Below, piece after piece: positions 16,934-23,941 of a stretch of 33,157 bases of DNA. The stretch lies in assembly GCA_029552125.1 (NCBI GenBank), contig JAKPEE010000051.1, forward strand, positions 1-33,157, written 5' to 3'. Made by a program: the position numbers and the translations under genes. This DNA is from Bacillota bacterium (GTDB lineage: Bacteria; Bacillota; Dethiobacteria; DTU022). Every line of letters begins with the position of its first letter. The first letter of the stretch is position 1. The notes below the pieces were generated by a model. That model was given only the letters and a program-made list of their open reading frames with translations. It had not been told where the DNA came from and ran no database searches.

Positions 16934-17878
16934 TCATGCTCCTAAAATTTTTTTTGCTTTTACATGTTGCATAAGCGCCTCCGCCCGCCCGGCCTCGAAG
17001 CCTACAGAAAGGGCCGATTCGGCGGAGGCCGCGGAAACAGCCGTGGCCCATTGAAGGGCCCTTTCCAGGGGCCATGACTCCGCCAGGCCGTGCAGCAAGC
17101 CCGCCAGAAAGCTGTCGCCGCAGCCGATCGTATTTTTAACTTTAATGGCCGGGGGCGTAGCCTGGTAAATGCCCGCTTCTGTCCGGAGGACCGCCCCGGC
17201 GCTCCCCAGGGTCACGGCGATGATCTCGATCTGGTAGCGGCTAAGCTCTTGCACAGCCTCCACTACATCGTCCACGCTGCGCAGGGTCCGGCCCAGCAGC
17301 GCCGAAAGCTCGTCTAAATTGGGCTTGATCAGGTAGGGCGGCCAGGCCAGCGCCTCTCTTAAGGTTTCCCCGCCGGCATCCAGGACAACTTTCAACTCCT
17401 TTTCCCGCAGGGCCGCCAGCATGCGGTTATAGATCAGGGGATCCGGGCAGTTGGAAATGTCTCCTGACAGCACCAGGGTCTCCCCCGGCCCAATGAGCGA
17501 CTCCATCTTCTTGATCAGGGCGGCGATATCTTTTTCCGGCGGCGACTCCCCTTTCTCGGCGATCAGGGTGCACTGGCCGTCTTCTTCAACCAGCAGGTAA
17601 TTGGTGCGGCTCTCCCAACCGGGATTGTAAATAAAGTGAGGCTCTACTCCCCAGCGGGTAAGGGAGTCAATGACATAGCGGCCCCCGGCCCCTCCGGCCA
17701 GGCCGAACGCCCGGCTGGCCCGCCCCATCAGGCGCAGGTTCATGGAAACATGGGTGCCCTTTCCCCCCACCGCAGTATCCGTCCGCAGCACGCGGTTGGT
17801 GGTGTTCTTTTGCAGGGCCTCCAGGTGGAGGATCTTGTCCACCGCCGGGTTTAAAGTCAGGGTGTTAATCATCTTCAT
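16934..17878 (-). CDS. PfkB-family sugar kinase, 1-phosphofructokinase type
   Basis: The 314-residue product begins MINTLTLNPAVDKI, the hallmark N-terminus of the 1-phosphofructokinase / tagatose-6-phosphate kinase subfamily. It has the substrate motif VGGKGTHVSMNL and the C-terminal PfkB motif NTIGCGDSFLAGLLHG, with the catalytic Asp. The usual GAGD reads GCGD here. It would phosphorylate a sugar phosphate, for example fructose 1-phosphate or tagatose 6-phosphate. The ATG at 17878 has a weak ribosome binding site. It is first in the leftward group and shares a 140-base divergent region with the rightward transporter/glycosidase genes. Why the cluster needs both this and an FGGY kinase is unclear. 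It may handle a second sugar released by the glycosidase. Confidence 0.88.
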   Translation of the reverse strand: MKMINTLTLNPAVDKILHLEALQKNTTNRVLRTDTAVGGKGTHVSMNLRLMGRASRAFGLAGGAGGRYVIDSLTRWGVEPHFIYNPGWESRTNYLLVEEDGQCTLIAEKGESPPEKDIAALIKKMESLIGPGETLVLSGDISNCPDPLIYNRMLAALREKELKVVLDAGGETLREALAWPPYLIKPNLDELSALLGRTLRSVDDVVEAVQELSRYQIEIIAVTLGSAGAVLRTEAGIYQATPPAIKVKNTIGCGDSFLAGLLHGLAESWPLERALQWATAVSAASAESALSVGFEAGRAEALMQHVKAKKILGA

Positions 17879-18018
17879 GACTGAATGTTACCACATCGAG
17901 GAAAAATGCTCAATAGATAGCTTAAATCGCAAAAATTCGGTCACAATCGGAACCAAAAAGAAGGTATTACGCCCTTTATCTTGAATTTATAATCAATTCA
18001 TTTATTGGGAGGAACAAT

Positions 18019-18472
18019 ATGGAGACGAAAGTGACCGGCACCACCAAGCTGGGGTTTTTCCTGGCCGTTTTCGGCAGCTCCATTATCTACGGCATCCTCA
18101 ACACATTCCTGATCAAGTACTATACCGATATTGCCCTCATTGCGCCCATGCCTGGGCGACCTGAGCGAATATGTTACCTGCAAAAGAGGCATCCAGATCG
18201 AGGGAGTTGTCTTTGCCACCAAAACATTTTGTGTCAAACTGGCCAACGGCCTGGCCGCCCTCACCATCACTGCCTTGCTGACAGCGCTAAATTACATCCC
18301 CAATATGCCGCAAAGCCCCGGGGTGGTCAAAGGCCTGTTTCAGGCGGTCACGCTGCTGCCTGCCCTGCTGGCCTTCCTGGCTCTGCTGCCCATGCTCTTC
18401 TATCGCTTAAACGAGTTTACGCTAAAAGAAATCAGGGACCAGAAAAAAGAAGCTGCGCCGGCCCGGTCGTAG
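18019..18472 (+). pseudogene. Broken GPH-family sugar:cation symporter
   Basis: The reading frame opening at 18019 after a good GGGAGG site starts like a GPH (glycoside-pentoside-hexuronide) symporter: KLGFFLAVFGSSIIYGILNT then FLIKYYTDIAL. After about 42 residues it loses coding sense. In another frame, from about 18150 to the stop at 18472, there is a typical GPH C-terminal part (GDLSEYVTCKRGIQIEGVVF and FVKLANGLA-like FCVKLANGLAALTITALLT, then two membrane helices). Normal members are about 450 residues. Here about 300 internal residues are missing and the two ends are out of frame. The simplest reading is an internal deletion that removed the uptake function. Confidence 0.8.
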
Positions 18473-18510
18473 CGGCAGATGGTTTATGGAGACCAAAGGA
18501 GTTGAGTATT

Positions 18511-19629
18511 ATGGAATTTGGCTTTGCCCACTGCTACCACCTGCATCTTTCCCTGCTTCCCTTTGATACCGGTTCCTTTGAAACCCGCCTGGATAAAGCA
18601 TACGCCATGATGAAGAAAGCGGGAGCCACCTTTTTCCGCCCCCACATTCACTGGAACCGGGTGGAACCCTTTATCTACCGCCCCGGCTTAAGGGTGGAAG
18701 ATGTCACGGAAGAAATGATCGAGGCATACGCCGCCGGGGCATGGGAAGGTGTTTTCTGGGACGAAACAGATATGATGATCAATAAAATGTTAGAGCACGG
18801 CATCAAGCCGTTCCTCTGCCTGGGGGCCGGCTACCTGCACCAGTTGCCCATGTTCGAAAGCAAAAAGAACATTCTACCTTTTAACCCCTCCTATATCCAC
18901 CCGGAAATCTACCTGGGCCACCTCTACCTGCATGCCCGGGCCTCGGTGCGGCGCTACAAGGACCGGTGCCGCCACTGGCAACTGGAAAACGAGCTCAATG
19001 AAGCCGGGGAAACGACAGTGGTGATGAAATGGCGCCGCGGCCTGAAGTGGTTTTCCCGGCGCTTTCAACTGGCCCTGATGGAAACTCTGCACCGGGCCGT
19101 AAAAAAAGAGGATCCCGGCTCCCTTACCTCCCACAATGTCTGCGGTATGGGCTATAAAGTGATCCCCGGCCTCTACGATTGGAAACGCGATATGAAGCTA
19201 TGGGACAAATACATGGATATCGTCGGCTTCGACCCCTTCCCCAACTACCTCAGCGGCGATCCCATCACCATCGGGAAAGTCGTCAGCAAAATCATGCGCG
19301 ACTTGAAAAAGATGAACCTGGGAAAGCCGATCTATATCCTGGAAGACGGCTACCCCGTCAAGCCGGCCGGCAAGGGCTTCTCAGAAGAGAGACAGGTGCA
19401 GTATTACCGCGAACTTCTGGAAACCTGCGAGGAAACGGGCGTTGACGGCGTCTTTATCTACTGTTTTTCCTCCCAGGAGGGAGCCCCCGGAAATGAGTGG
19501 CATCGCCAGAGAAGGATTCTGGATGTTGAAGACTGGTGGGGCGTGGTCAGGGCCGACGGCAGCACCCGTCCCGCCTACGATTACCTGGTTGAACGAAACA
19601 AGAGAAAAACCCGGGAGGAGATCCGATGA
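18511..19629 (+). CDS. Clan GH-A-like glycoside hydrolase
   Basis: This 372-residue TIM-barrel protein looks like a clan GH-A retaining glycosidase. LENELNEAG (about residue 168) fits the acid/base Asn-Glu at the end of strand 4. YILEDGYPV (about residue 275) fits the nucleophile Glu on strand 7. The N-terminus has AGATFFRPHIHWNRVEP, typical of the first barrel strands. There is no signal peptide, so it acts in the cytoplasm on an imported glycoside. The frame is open further upstream through the broken transporter, but the ATG at 18511 has AAAGGAG upstream and begins the recognisable fold. Its stop overlaps the isomerase start (ATGA), implying coupling. I cannot name the GH family or substrate. 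Confidence 0.8.
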   Translation: MEFGFAHCYHLHLSLLPFDTGSFETRLDKAYAMMKKAGATFFRPHIHWNRVEPFIYRPGLRVEDVTEEMIEAYAAGAWEGVFWDETDMMINKMLEHGIKPFLCLGAGYLHQLPMFESKKNILPFNPSYIHPEIYLGHLYLHARASVRRYKDRCRHWQLENELNEAGETTVVMKWRRGLKWFSRRFQLALMETLHRAVKKEDPGSLTSHNVCGMGYKVIPGLYDWKRDMKLWDKYMDIVGFDPFPNYLSGDPITIGKVVSKIMRDLKKMNLGKPIYILEDGYPVKPAGKGFSEERQVQYYRELLETCEETGVDGVFIYCFSSQEGAPGNEWHRQRRILDVEDWWGVVRADGSTRPAYDYLVERNKRKTREEIR

Positions 19630-20612
19630 AGGTGAAAAAACTAAAGTATTCTGTTGGTACCTGGCAGTACGGCCCTTTAGGCGACCGCTTTGTGCCCGGA
19701 GGGTACCAGGAGGCCGCCGCCTTCCCGGCTCTACTGGATCATATCGCCGCCATTGAAGGGGTGACCGGGGTTGAGCTGGTTTACCCCGGGGAGGTTGCGG
19801 ATGACAACCATGCTTTCATCGTCGAGGAGTTGCAGAAAAGGAAGCTGGAAGCCGCCCATCTGTGCGTGGACCTCTACGCCCACAAAAAATGGCGCTTCGG
19901 CTCCATTACCGCCGACCGGGAGGAGACCCGCCGGGAGGCGGTGCAGACCATCCTTTTAGCTGCCGAAGCCGCCCGCCGCATCGGGTGCCGGTCACTAAAC
20001 CTCTGGTTCGGGCAGGACGGCCACGACTACCTGTTTCAGCGCCATTACCTAAGCTCCTGGAAGCGGCTGGTTGATACGCTGCAACACCTGGCCACAGAGA
20101 TTCCTGACTTAAGGCTCTGCCTGGAATACAAACTGAAAGAGCCCCGCACCCACTCTCTGGTCCCCAACACTCACGCCGCCCTTCTGGCCGTGGAAGAGGC
20201 GGGAGCGCCCAACCTGGGCGTTACCCTGGACGTGGGGCACGCCATGGCGGCCGGGGAAAATATGGCGGAAGCGGCCTCCCTGTTGATGGCCAAGGGCCGC
20301 CTCTTTCACTTGCACCTGAACGACAACTACCGCTACTGGGACGACGATATGGCCGTGGGCAGCGTCCATACCCTGGAATTTTTAGAGCTCCTCTACTGGC
20401 TTAACCGCTGCGGCTACGAGGGCTGGTTTTCTCTGGACGTTTACCCTTTCCGGGAAGACCCGGCCAGAGTGACCCGCTACAGCATCGATATGCTCAATAC
20501 CCTGCAGGCCGCGGCCGTAACCCTGCAGGAGGCGGGAATGGAGGAGCTCATCACCCAGGAGAAAGCGCTGGAGGCCCTGGAACTGGCCAGAAAAACCTTG
20601 TTTAAATCGTAG
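19626..20612 (+). CDS. Xylose-isomerase-like TIM-barrel sugar isomerase/epimerase
   Basis: This 328-residue protein belongs to the AP-endonuclease-2 / xylose-isomerase-like TIM-barrel superfamily. Metal-ligand motifs are in the expected order: CLEYKLKEP (Glu), GVTLDVGHAM (Asp and His), FHLHLNDNYRYWDDD (His and Asp) and GWFSLDVYP. Family members convert aldoses and ketoses or epimerise them. In this cluster, between a glycosidase and a ketose kinase plus aldolase, an L-rhamnose isomerase-type activity is the natural guess, but this is inference. It overlaps the glycosidase gene by 4 bases. About 145 bases without a gene follow before the cold-shock gene and hold that gene's promoter. Confidence 0.85.
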   Translation: MKVKKLKYSVGTWQYGPLGDRFVPGGYQEAAAFPALLDHIAAIEGVTGVELVYPGEVADDNHAFIVEELQKRKLEAAHLCVDLYAHKKWRFGSITADREETRREAVQTILLAAEAARRIGCRSLNLWFGQDGHDYLFQRHYLSSWKRLVDTLQHLATEIPDLRLCLEYKLKEPRTHSLVPNTHAALLAVEEAGAPNLGVTLDVGHAMAAGENMAEAASLLMAKGRLFHLHLNDNYRYWDDDMAVGSVHTLEFLELLYWLNRCGYEGWFSLDVYPFREDPARVTRYSIDMLNTLQAAAVTLQEAGMEELITQEKALEALELARKTLFKS

Positions 20613-20667
20613 AAGGCAGGTCCGACAATGATTTTTGTACTTTTCTTGCGCCAGTGCAAAAAATAGA

Positions 20668-20694
20668 TTGTTTTCCTTGCATTTCTGGTATAAA
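20668..20694 (+). promoter_or_regulatory. Extended -10 promoter of the cold-shock gene
   Basis: TGG-TATAAA (20686-20694) forms an extended -10, with a TTGTTT at 20668-20673 at a short 15-base spacing. The expected start site leaves a 5' untranslated leader of about 55-60 bases. Confidence 0.5.
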
Positions 20695-20698
20695 TGTG

Positions 20699-20733
20699 AT
20701 ATTTTCAATGAGAAATATCCCTGTTTACCAGGG
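20699..20733 (+). promoter_or_regulatory. Two consecutive hairpins in the cold-shock leader
   Basis: An AT-rich stem (ATATTT...AAATAT, about 20699-20718) is followed at once by CCCTG-TTTAC-CAGGG (20719-20733). AGGAGG follows at 20740-20745. The weak first stem could melt or rearrange with temperature, which would suit a cold-shock mRNA. The role is inferred. Confidence 0.45.
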
Positions 20734-20757
20734 AAGCCTAGGAGGTTGTTTATTTAG

Positions 20758-20955
20758 ATGCAAGGAAGGGTTAAGTGGTTCAACCCCGAGAAGGGGTACG
20801 GCTTCATTGAAGTCGAGGAAGGGAAAGACGTTTTTGTACACTACTCAGAAATTCAGGAAGAAGGCTTCAGGACCCTGGAAGAAGGCCAGTTAGTTGAATT
20901 CGATATTGTCGAAGGAAACCGCGGGCCCCAGGCCGCAAACGTGGTTAAGATTTAG
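20758..20955 (+). CDS. Cold-shock protein, CspA family
   Basis: This small single-domain OB-fold protein of 65 residues binds single-stranded nucleic acid and acts as an RNA chaperone. The RNP1-type motif KGYGFIEVE and RNP2-type motif VFVHYSEI are both present, after the family start [19 protein letters not shown] lies 12 bases before the ATG. It is monocistronic: its own promoter lies upstream and a strong terminator starts 45 bases after the stop. Confidence 0.96.
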   Translation: MQGRVKWFNPEKGYGFIEVEEGKDVFVHYSEIQEEGFRTLEEGQLVEFDIVEGNRGPQAANVVKI

Positions 20956-21000
20956 CTTTAGGCCAACTTAAGTCTGGCCGGCAACACGTTTGGACATAAC

Positions 21001-21033
21001 AGCCGGGTTGTTCAACCCGGCTTTTTTATTTTT
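21001..21033. terminator. Rho-independent terminator of the cold-shock gene
   Basis: GCCGGGTTG-TT-CAACCCGGC followed by TTTTTTATTTTT. The 9-bp GC-rich stem and T-run are strong on the plus strand. The same stem would also face leftward transcripts from the ECF sigma operon. Confidence 0.92.
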
Positions 21034-21048
21034 GCTTTGGCCTATCGG

Positions 21049-21252
21049 TCACGATCCGTTCCCGCCCCGGAACAGGGGGGGAAGCCGGCGCATCACCCGG
21101 TCTACAAAACCGGGGGGAGGCCTGTCCCACTCAACAGCAGCAAGAACAGGCCCGCTGAGGGCGTATTTTTGCGGCCTTAGCCTGCCAAATTTTTTTCTGC
21201 TCTGCGCCTCCGGTCCTGATGCTTCAGGCCCGGCGTGATTCAAACTGCACAT
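21049..21252 (-). CDS. Small protein overlapping the ECF sigma gene, possible anti-sigma remnant
   Basis: This 67-residue basic ORF starts inside the end of the sigma gene (28-base overlap) at an ATG with a very strong site (GGGGAGGA, about 6 bases upstream). That argues it is translated. There is no membrane segment and no zinc motif. The stretch WDRPPPGFVDRVMRRLPPL resembles the segment that precedes the membrane helix in many anti-sigma proteins, so it may be a shortened cytoplasmic anti-sigma factor. It ends just before the terminator. I do not recognise a named family. Confidence 0.5.
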   Translation of the reverse strand: MCSLNHAGPEASGPEAQSRKKFGRLRPQKYALSGPVLAAVEWDRPPPGFVDRVMRRLPPLFRGGNGS

Positions 21253-21808
21253 ATTCTTCCTCCCCTATCCAGAGGGCACGCAGCGCCTTGCGGGCCCGGT
21301 AGAGGCGTGTTTCGATGGTCTTCAAGGGCACCCCGGCCTCGCGGGACATCTCCCGGTAAGTTAAACCGTCCAGGTAATGGCGTTTCAACACGTAACGATA
21401 ATGCCCGGGCAGGCGGGAGAGAAATCCGTGCAGCCGCTCCTGCTCTTCTTTGGCCAGGATTATTCCTTCCGGCGCTCCATCAGGCCTGGGCCCGCATTCC
21501 AACTGGCGGGCATAACCCTCCAGCCGCTTTTTTTCATCGCGGCGGCGGCGGTGAAAATCGATGGCCTTATTTACCGCAATTTTAAGCAGCCAGGTTGAAA
21601 ATCGGGCTTCGCCGCGGAAACAGCTCAGAGAGCGGTAGGCCTGCCAGAATGTTTCCTGGGCCAGATCTTCCACTTCGGGCCGGGAACCGGTAATCCGGGC
21701 TATGGCCGCAAAAACCATGCCCTGATATTTCTCCACCAGGCGGCGATAGATTTCCCTTTCGCCGGCCAGGACTGCCTTTACCATACTCCGGTCATCAATA
21801 GCAATCAT
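21224..21808 (-). CDS. ECF-type RNA polymerase sigma factor
   Basis: This 194-residue sigma-70 family protein has only regions 2 and 4, as in extracytoplasmic-function factors. Region 2 reads LVEKYQGMVFAAIARITG, DLAQETFWQAYRSL (2.2) and FSTWLLKIAVNKAIDFHRRR (2.3-2.4). Region 4 reads LPGHYRYVLKRHYLDGLTYR followed by the helix-turn-helix GVPLKTIETRLYRARKAL. The ATG at 21808 is preceded directly by a 9-base sequence (TAGACGGGG) that can pair with a copy 56 bases upstream. The small downstream ORF that overlaps its end is the natural candidate for its regulator. The promoters it recognises are not evident. Confidence 0.92.
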   Translation of the reverse strand: MIAIDDRSMVKAVLAGEREIYRRLVEKYQGMVFAAIARITGSRPEVEDLAQETFWQAYRSLSCFRGEARFSTWLLKIAVNKAIDFHRRRRDEKKRLEGYARQLECGPRPDGAPEGIILAKEEQERLHGFLSRLPGHYRYVLKRHYLDGLTYREMSREAGVPLKTIETRLYRARKALRALWIGEEEYVQFESRRA

Positions 21809-21882
21809 CCCCGTCTAGTGAGCCATAATGGTTTACAAAACCGGTGAACTTCTTCCACGATCTTCTATATACTTAGACGGGG
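21809..21882 (-). promoter_or_regulatory. Leader inverted repeat abutting the sigma factor start
   Basis: CCCCGTCTA (21809-21817) and TAGACGGGG (21874-21882) form a perfect 9-bp inverted repeat separated by 56 bases. On the minus strand the second arm ends immediately before the ATG, so if both arms are transcribed the initiation region would be paired. Further upstream lies the palindrome GTAAAGCTTTAC (21912-21923) and GAGC-AA-GCTC (21931-21940). Confidence 0.5.
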
Positions 21883-22062
21883 CCGCAAAAAAATATACCT
21901 CCAGAGCTTCCGTAAAGCTTTACCAGGCCTGAGCAAGCTCCCCAGGCCCTGCAGCCAACCCCTTGCACAAAACAAAGGGGTGCAAATTAAAGGTTTTTTT
22001 CTAAATTTGCAGAATGTGTATTGTCAAACAGTTAATTTATGGTGGAACGGACGGTGTTGCAA

Positions 22063-23394
22063 ATGTGTGATACCATGGTTGCCCTTGGCAACTCTACCCG
22101 GGATGGCTCAGTGCTTTTCGCCAAAAACAGCGACCGGCAGCCCAATGAACCGCTGCTTTTCATCCGCATTCCCCGTAAAAAGCACCAGCCGGGAGCCAGG
22201 GTGAAATGTACTTATATCGAAGTGGACCAGGTTGCCGAAACATACGAAGTGGTTCTGCTCAAACCTTCATGGATGTGGGGCGCCGAAATGGGCATTAATG
22301 AATTTGGCCTGAACATCGGCAATGAAGCGGTGTTTACCAGGGAGAGCTATGGCCGGGAGGAAAAGCTGCTGGGCATGGATATGCTCCGCCTTGCCCTGGA
22401 AAGGTGCAAAACCAGCGAGGAAGCCTTAAATCTCCTCACCAGCCTTCTGGAACGCTACGGCCAGGGAGGCAACTGCGGCTATGAAAAACCTTTTACCTAC
22501 CATAATGCCTTCCTGATCGCCGATGCCCATTCCGCCTGGGTCCTGGAAACCGCCGGCATCTACTGGGCCGCCGAAAAGGTCAAAGATATCAGAAATATCT
22601 CCAACCGCCTTTCCATAGGCGCCAATTTCGACCGCTGCCACCCCGACCTGGTTAAACATGCCGTGGATAAAAAATGGTGTAAAAGCGAGGCTGACTTCCA
22701 CTTTGCCCGCTGCTACAGCGATCCCCTGGTGACCAGGTTCAGCGGCTCCGCCGCCCGCTCTTGCGCCGCCCGTGCTGCACTGGAAAAAGAGAAAGGGCGC
22801 ATTGACATGCAAACGATGAAAAAAATTCTGCGCTCGCATGATCCCGCCGTGGAGGGCAAACAGTTTACCCGCCACTCGCTGAAAAGCGTCTGCATGCACG
22901 GCGGCTTTATCTTCGGCGACCACACCACGGGCAGCTATATCGCCTCCATTAACGACAAAAGGTGCTCCTACCTGGTCACGGCGGCATCCACCCCCTGTCT
23001 GGCCCTGTTCAAGCCTTACTGGATGGTGGAAGGAGAAAACTTTACCTTTGCCGAAGACGCTGAAGCTGCGGCGGTGGATTTCTGGAGAAAGAGAGAAAGG
23101 TTGCACCGGCTCGTCCTGGAAAATAAAATCCCCGATCTGCAGGCCTACCTTGCCGCACGGGACCGCCTCGAAACAGAACTTGAGGGCATGATGGCCGCAG
23201 CAGCAGATGCCCCGGAAAGCAGGCTGAAAGAAATCATGGACTGCGCCCTGGCCGAAGAAGAAAAGCTGCTGCAGGAAACCTTCAGCACCATCCCGGAACC
23301 GCAAAAACCGGGTAAAATCGGCGGCTCTCTTTATTATAAGCACTACTGGAAAAAGCAGAACGCTTCCCTGGAGCAGCCGCGCCGGTATAAATAA
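22063..23394 (+). CDS. C69 family peptidase, secernin-like (Ntn hydrolase)
   Basis: The sequence MCDTMVALGNSTRDGSVLFAKNSDR is the hallmark N-terminus of the C69 dipeptidase/secernin family of N-terminal nucleophile hydrolases. The Cys after the initiator Met becomes the nucleophile, and NSDR helps build the active site. Other family segments are WMWGAEMGINEFGLNIGNEA and AWVLETAGIYWAAEKV. The frame is open to an ATG at 22039, which would add an 8-residue propeptide. The ATG at 22063 exposes the Cys directly and is preferred, giving 443 residues. The ribosome binding site is weak in both cases. There is no signal peptide, so it is cytoplasmic. It probably hydrolyses dipeptides or other small amides. 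It forms no obvious operon. Confidence 0.88.
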   Translation: MCDTMVALGNSTRDGSVLFAKNSDRQPNEPLLFIRIPRKKHQPGARVKCTYIEVDQVAETYEVVLLKPSWMWGAEMGINEFGLNIGNEAVFTRESYGREEKLLGMDMLRLALERCKTSEEALNLLTSLLERYGQGGNCGYEKPFTYHNAFLIADAHSAWVLETAGIYWAAEKVKDIRNISNRLSIGANFDRCHPDLVKHAVDKKWCKSEADFHFARCYSDPLVTRFSGSAARSCAARAALEKEKGRIDMQTMKKILRSHDPAVEGKQFTRHSLKSVCMHGGFIFGDHTTGSYIASINDKRCSYLVTAASTPCLALFKPYWMVEGENFTFAEDAEAAAVDFWRKRERLHRLVLENKIPDLQAYLAARDRLETELEGMMAAAADAPESRLKEIMDCALAEEEKLLQETFSTIPEPQKPGKIGGSLYYKHYWKKQNASLEQPRRYK

Positions 23395-23461
23395 CCGGAA
23401 ATACCGGACGCTTATACTTGTGATCAGCCGCAGTCGTAGGTAATGAAAAATAATAAACAGG

Positions 23462-23490
23462 TTGACGCGAACTTATGTTCGACTTATAAT
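23462..23490 (+). promoter_or_regulatory. Strong sigma-A promoter of the coiled-coil gene
   Basis: TTGACG (23462-23467), an exact 17-base spacer and a perfect TATAAT (23485-23490), located 43 bases upstream of the start codon. The spacer is filled by the LexA-type palindrome. Confidence 0.9.
23468..23481 (+). promoter_or_regulatory. LexA/DinR-type SOS box between -35 and -10
   Basis: CGAACTTATGTTCG is a perfect 5-bp inverted repeat (CGAAC-N4-GTTCG), matching the Firmicutes LexA box core GAAC-N4-GTTC. It fills the spacer of an otherwise near-ideal promoter, so bound LexA would exclude RNA polymerase. It predicts DNA-damage induction of the gene at 23533. Confidence 0.8.
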
Positions 23491-23532
23491 ATTGACAGGC
23501 TCTTCTTTATTTTATAAGGAAGGAGGAGCAAG

Positions 23533-23856
23533 ATGATGGAAAAAATCCTGGAACAAATATTCAGCAAATTAAATTCCATGGATGAAAAAATAGGCTCATT
23601 AACAAGCGACGTCTCCACACTGAAAAGCGACGTCTCCACACTGAAAAGCGATGTATCTACACTAAAAAGCGACATGCAAAAATTTGCCAGGAAACTTGAT
23701 GCTGTATTTGAACAAACCGGGTTGCTGACTGAATTTAAAACCGAAGTGATCGAGAGACTGAACAAAATAGCCAGCGACAATCTCTCTCTCCAGCATATAA
23801 TCGGTGAACACGATGTAGCCATCCGCTCCATGCAAAGAAGCGTATTCTTTAAATAA
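23533..23856 (+). CDS. Small heptad-repeat coiled-coil protein, probably SOS-induced
   Basis: This 107-residue protein is helical throughout. The N-terminus (MMEKILEQIFSKLNSMDEKI) is followed by heptads of the type DVSTLKS, three of which are encoded by 21-base tandem repeats. A second helix contains LLTEFKTEVIERLNKIASD and a polar end HDVAIRSMQRSVF. No enzymatic or membrane segment is visible. It is probably an oligomerising cytoplasmic protein. AAGGAAGGAGG gives an excellent start at the first of two ATGs. It stands alone between the peptidase gene and the convergent metal ATPase. The function is unknown. Its promoter suggests a role after DNA damage. Confidence 0.85.
   Translation: MMEKILEQIFSKLNSMDEKIGSLTSDVSTLKSDVSTLKSDVSTLKSDMQKFARKLDAVFEQTGLLTEFKTEVIERLNKIASDNLSLQHIIGEHDVAIRSMQRSVFFK
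23608..23670 (+). repeat. Three 21-nt tandem repeats coding heptads
   Basis: Units at 23608-23628, 23629-23649 and 23650-23670. The first two are identical (GACGTCTCCACACTGAAAAGC) and the third differs at four bases. Each encodes D-V-S-T-L-K-S, so gain or loss of a unit keeps both reading frame and heptad phase. Confidence 0.95.
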
Positions 23857-23900
23857 CACCGGGTTTAGCGCCACATAAAACCGGCGGGAAACAGGTTGTA

Positions 23901-23926
23901 GGGGGCTGTCCTTTGGGGACGCCCCC
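23901..23926. terminator. GC-rich hairpin between convergent genes
   Basis: GGGGGC-T-GTCC...GGAC-GCCCCC with a short TTTGG loop lies between the stop of the coiled-coil gene and the convergent metal ATPase gene. There is no T-run on either side, so it may end transcription in both directions only weakly or protect 3' ends. Confidence 0.5.
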
Positions 23927-23941
23927 CATCATCTGTGCTAT

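Noticed and set aside
18019-18510. Reading the glycosidase frame back to 18019 as one 536-residue fusion protein
   Set aside because: The part between about 18150 and 18510 has no protein sense in that frame, while another frame there encodes transporter helices. The glycosidase has its own ribosome binding site.
22426-23343. Long minus-strand frame (305 codons) opposite the C69 peptidase gene
   Set aside because: It is an antisense shadow of a clear gene, with no recognisable motifs.
23608-23670. Short direct repeats considered as a CRISPR-like array
   Set aside because: The units are contiguous without spacers, are in frame and encode heptads of a coiled coil.
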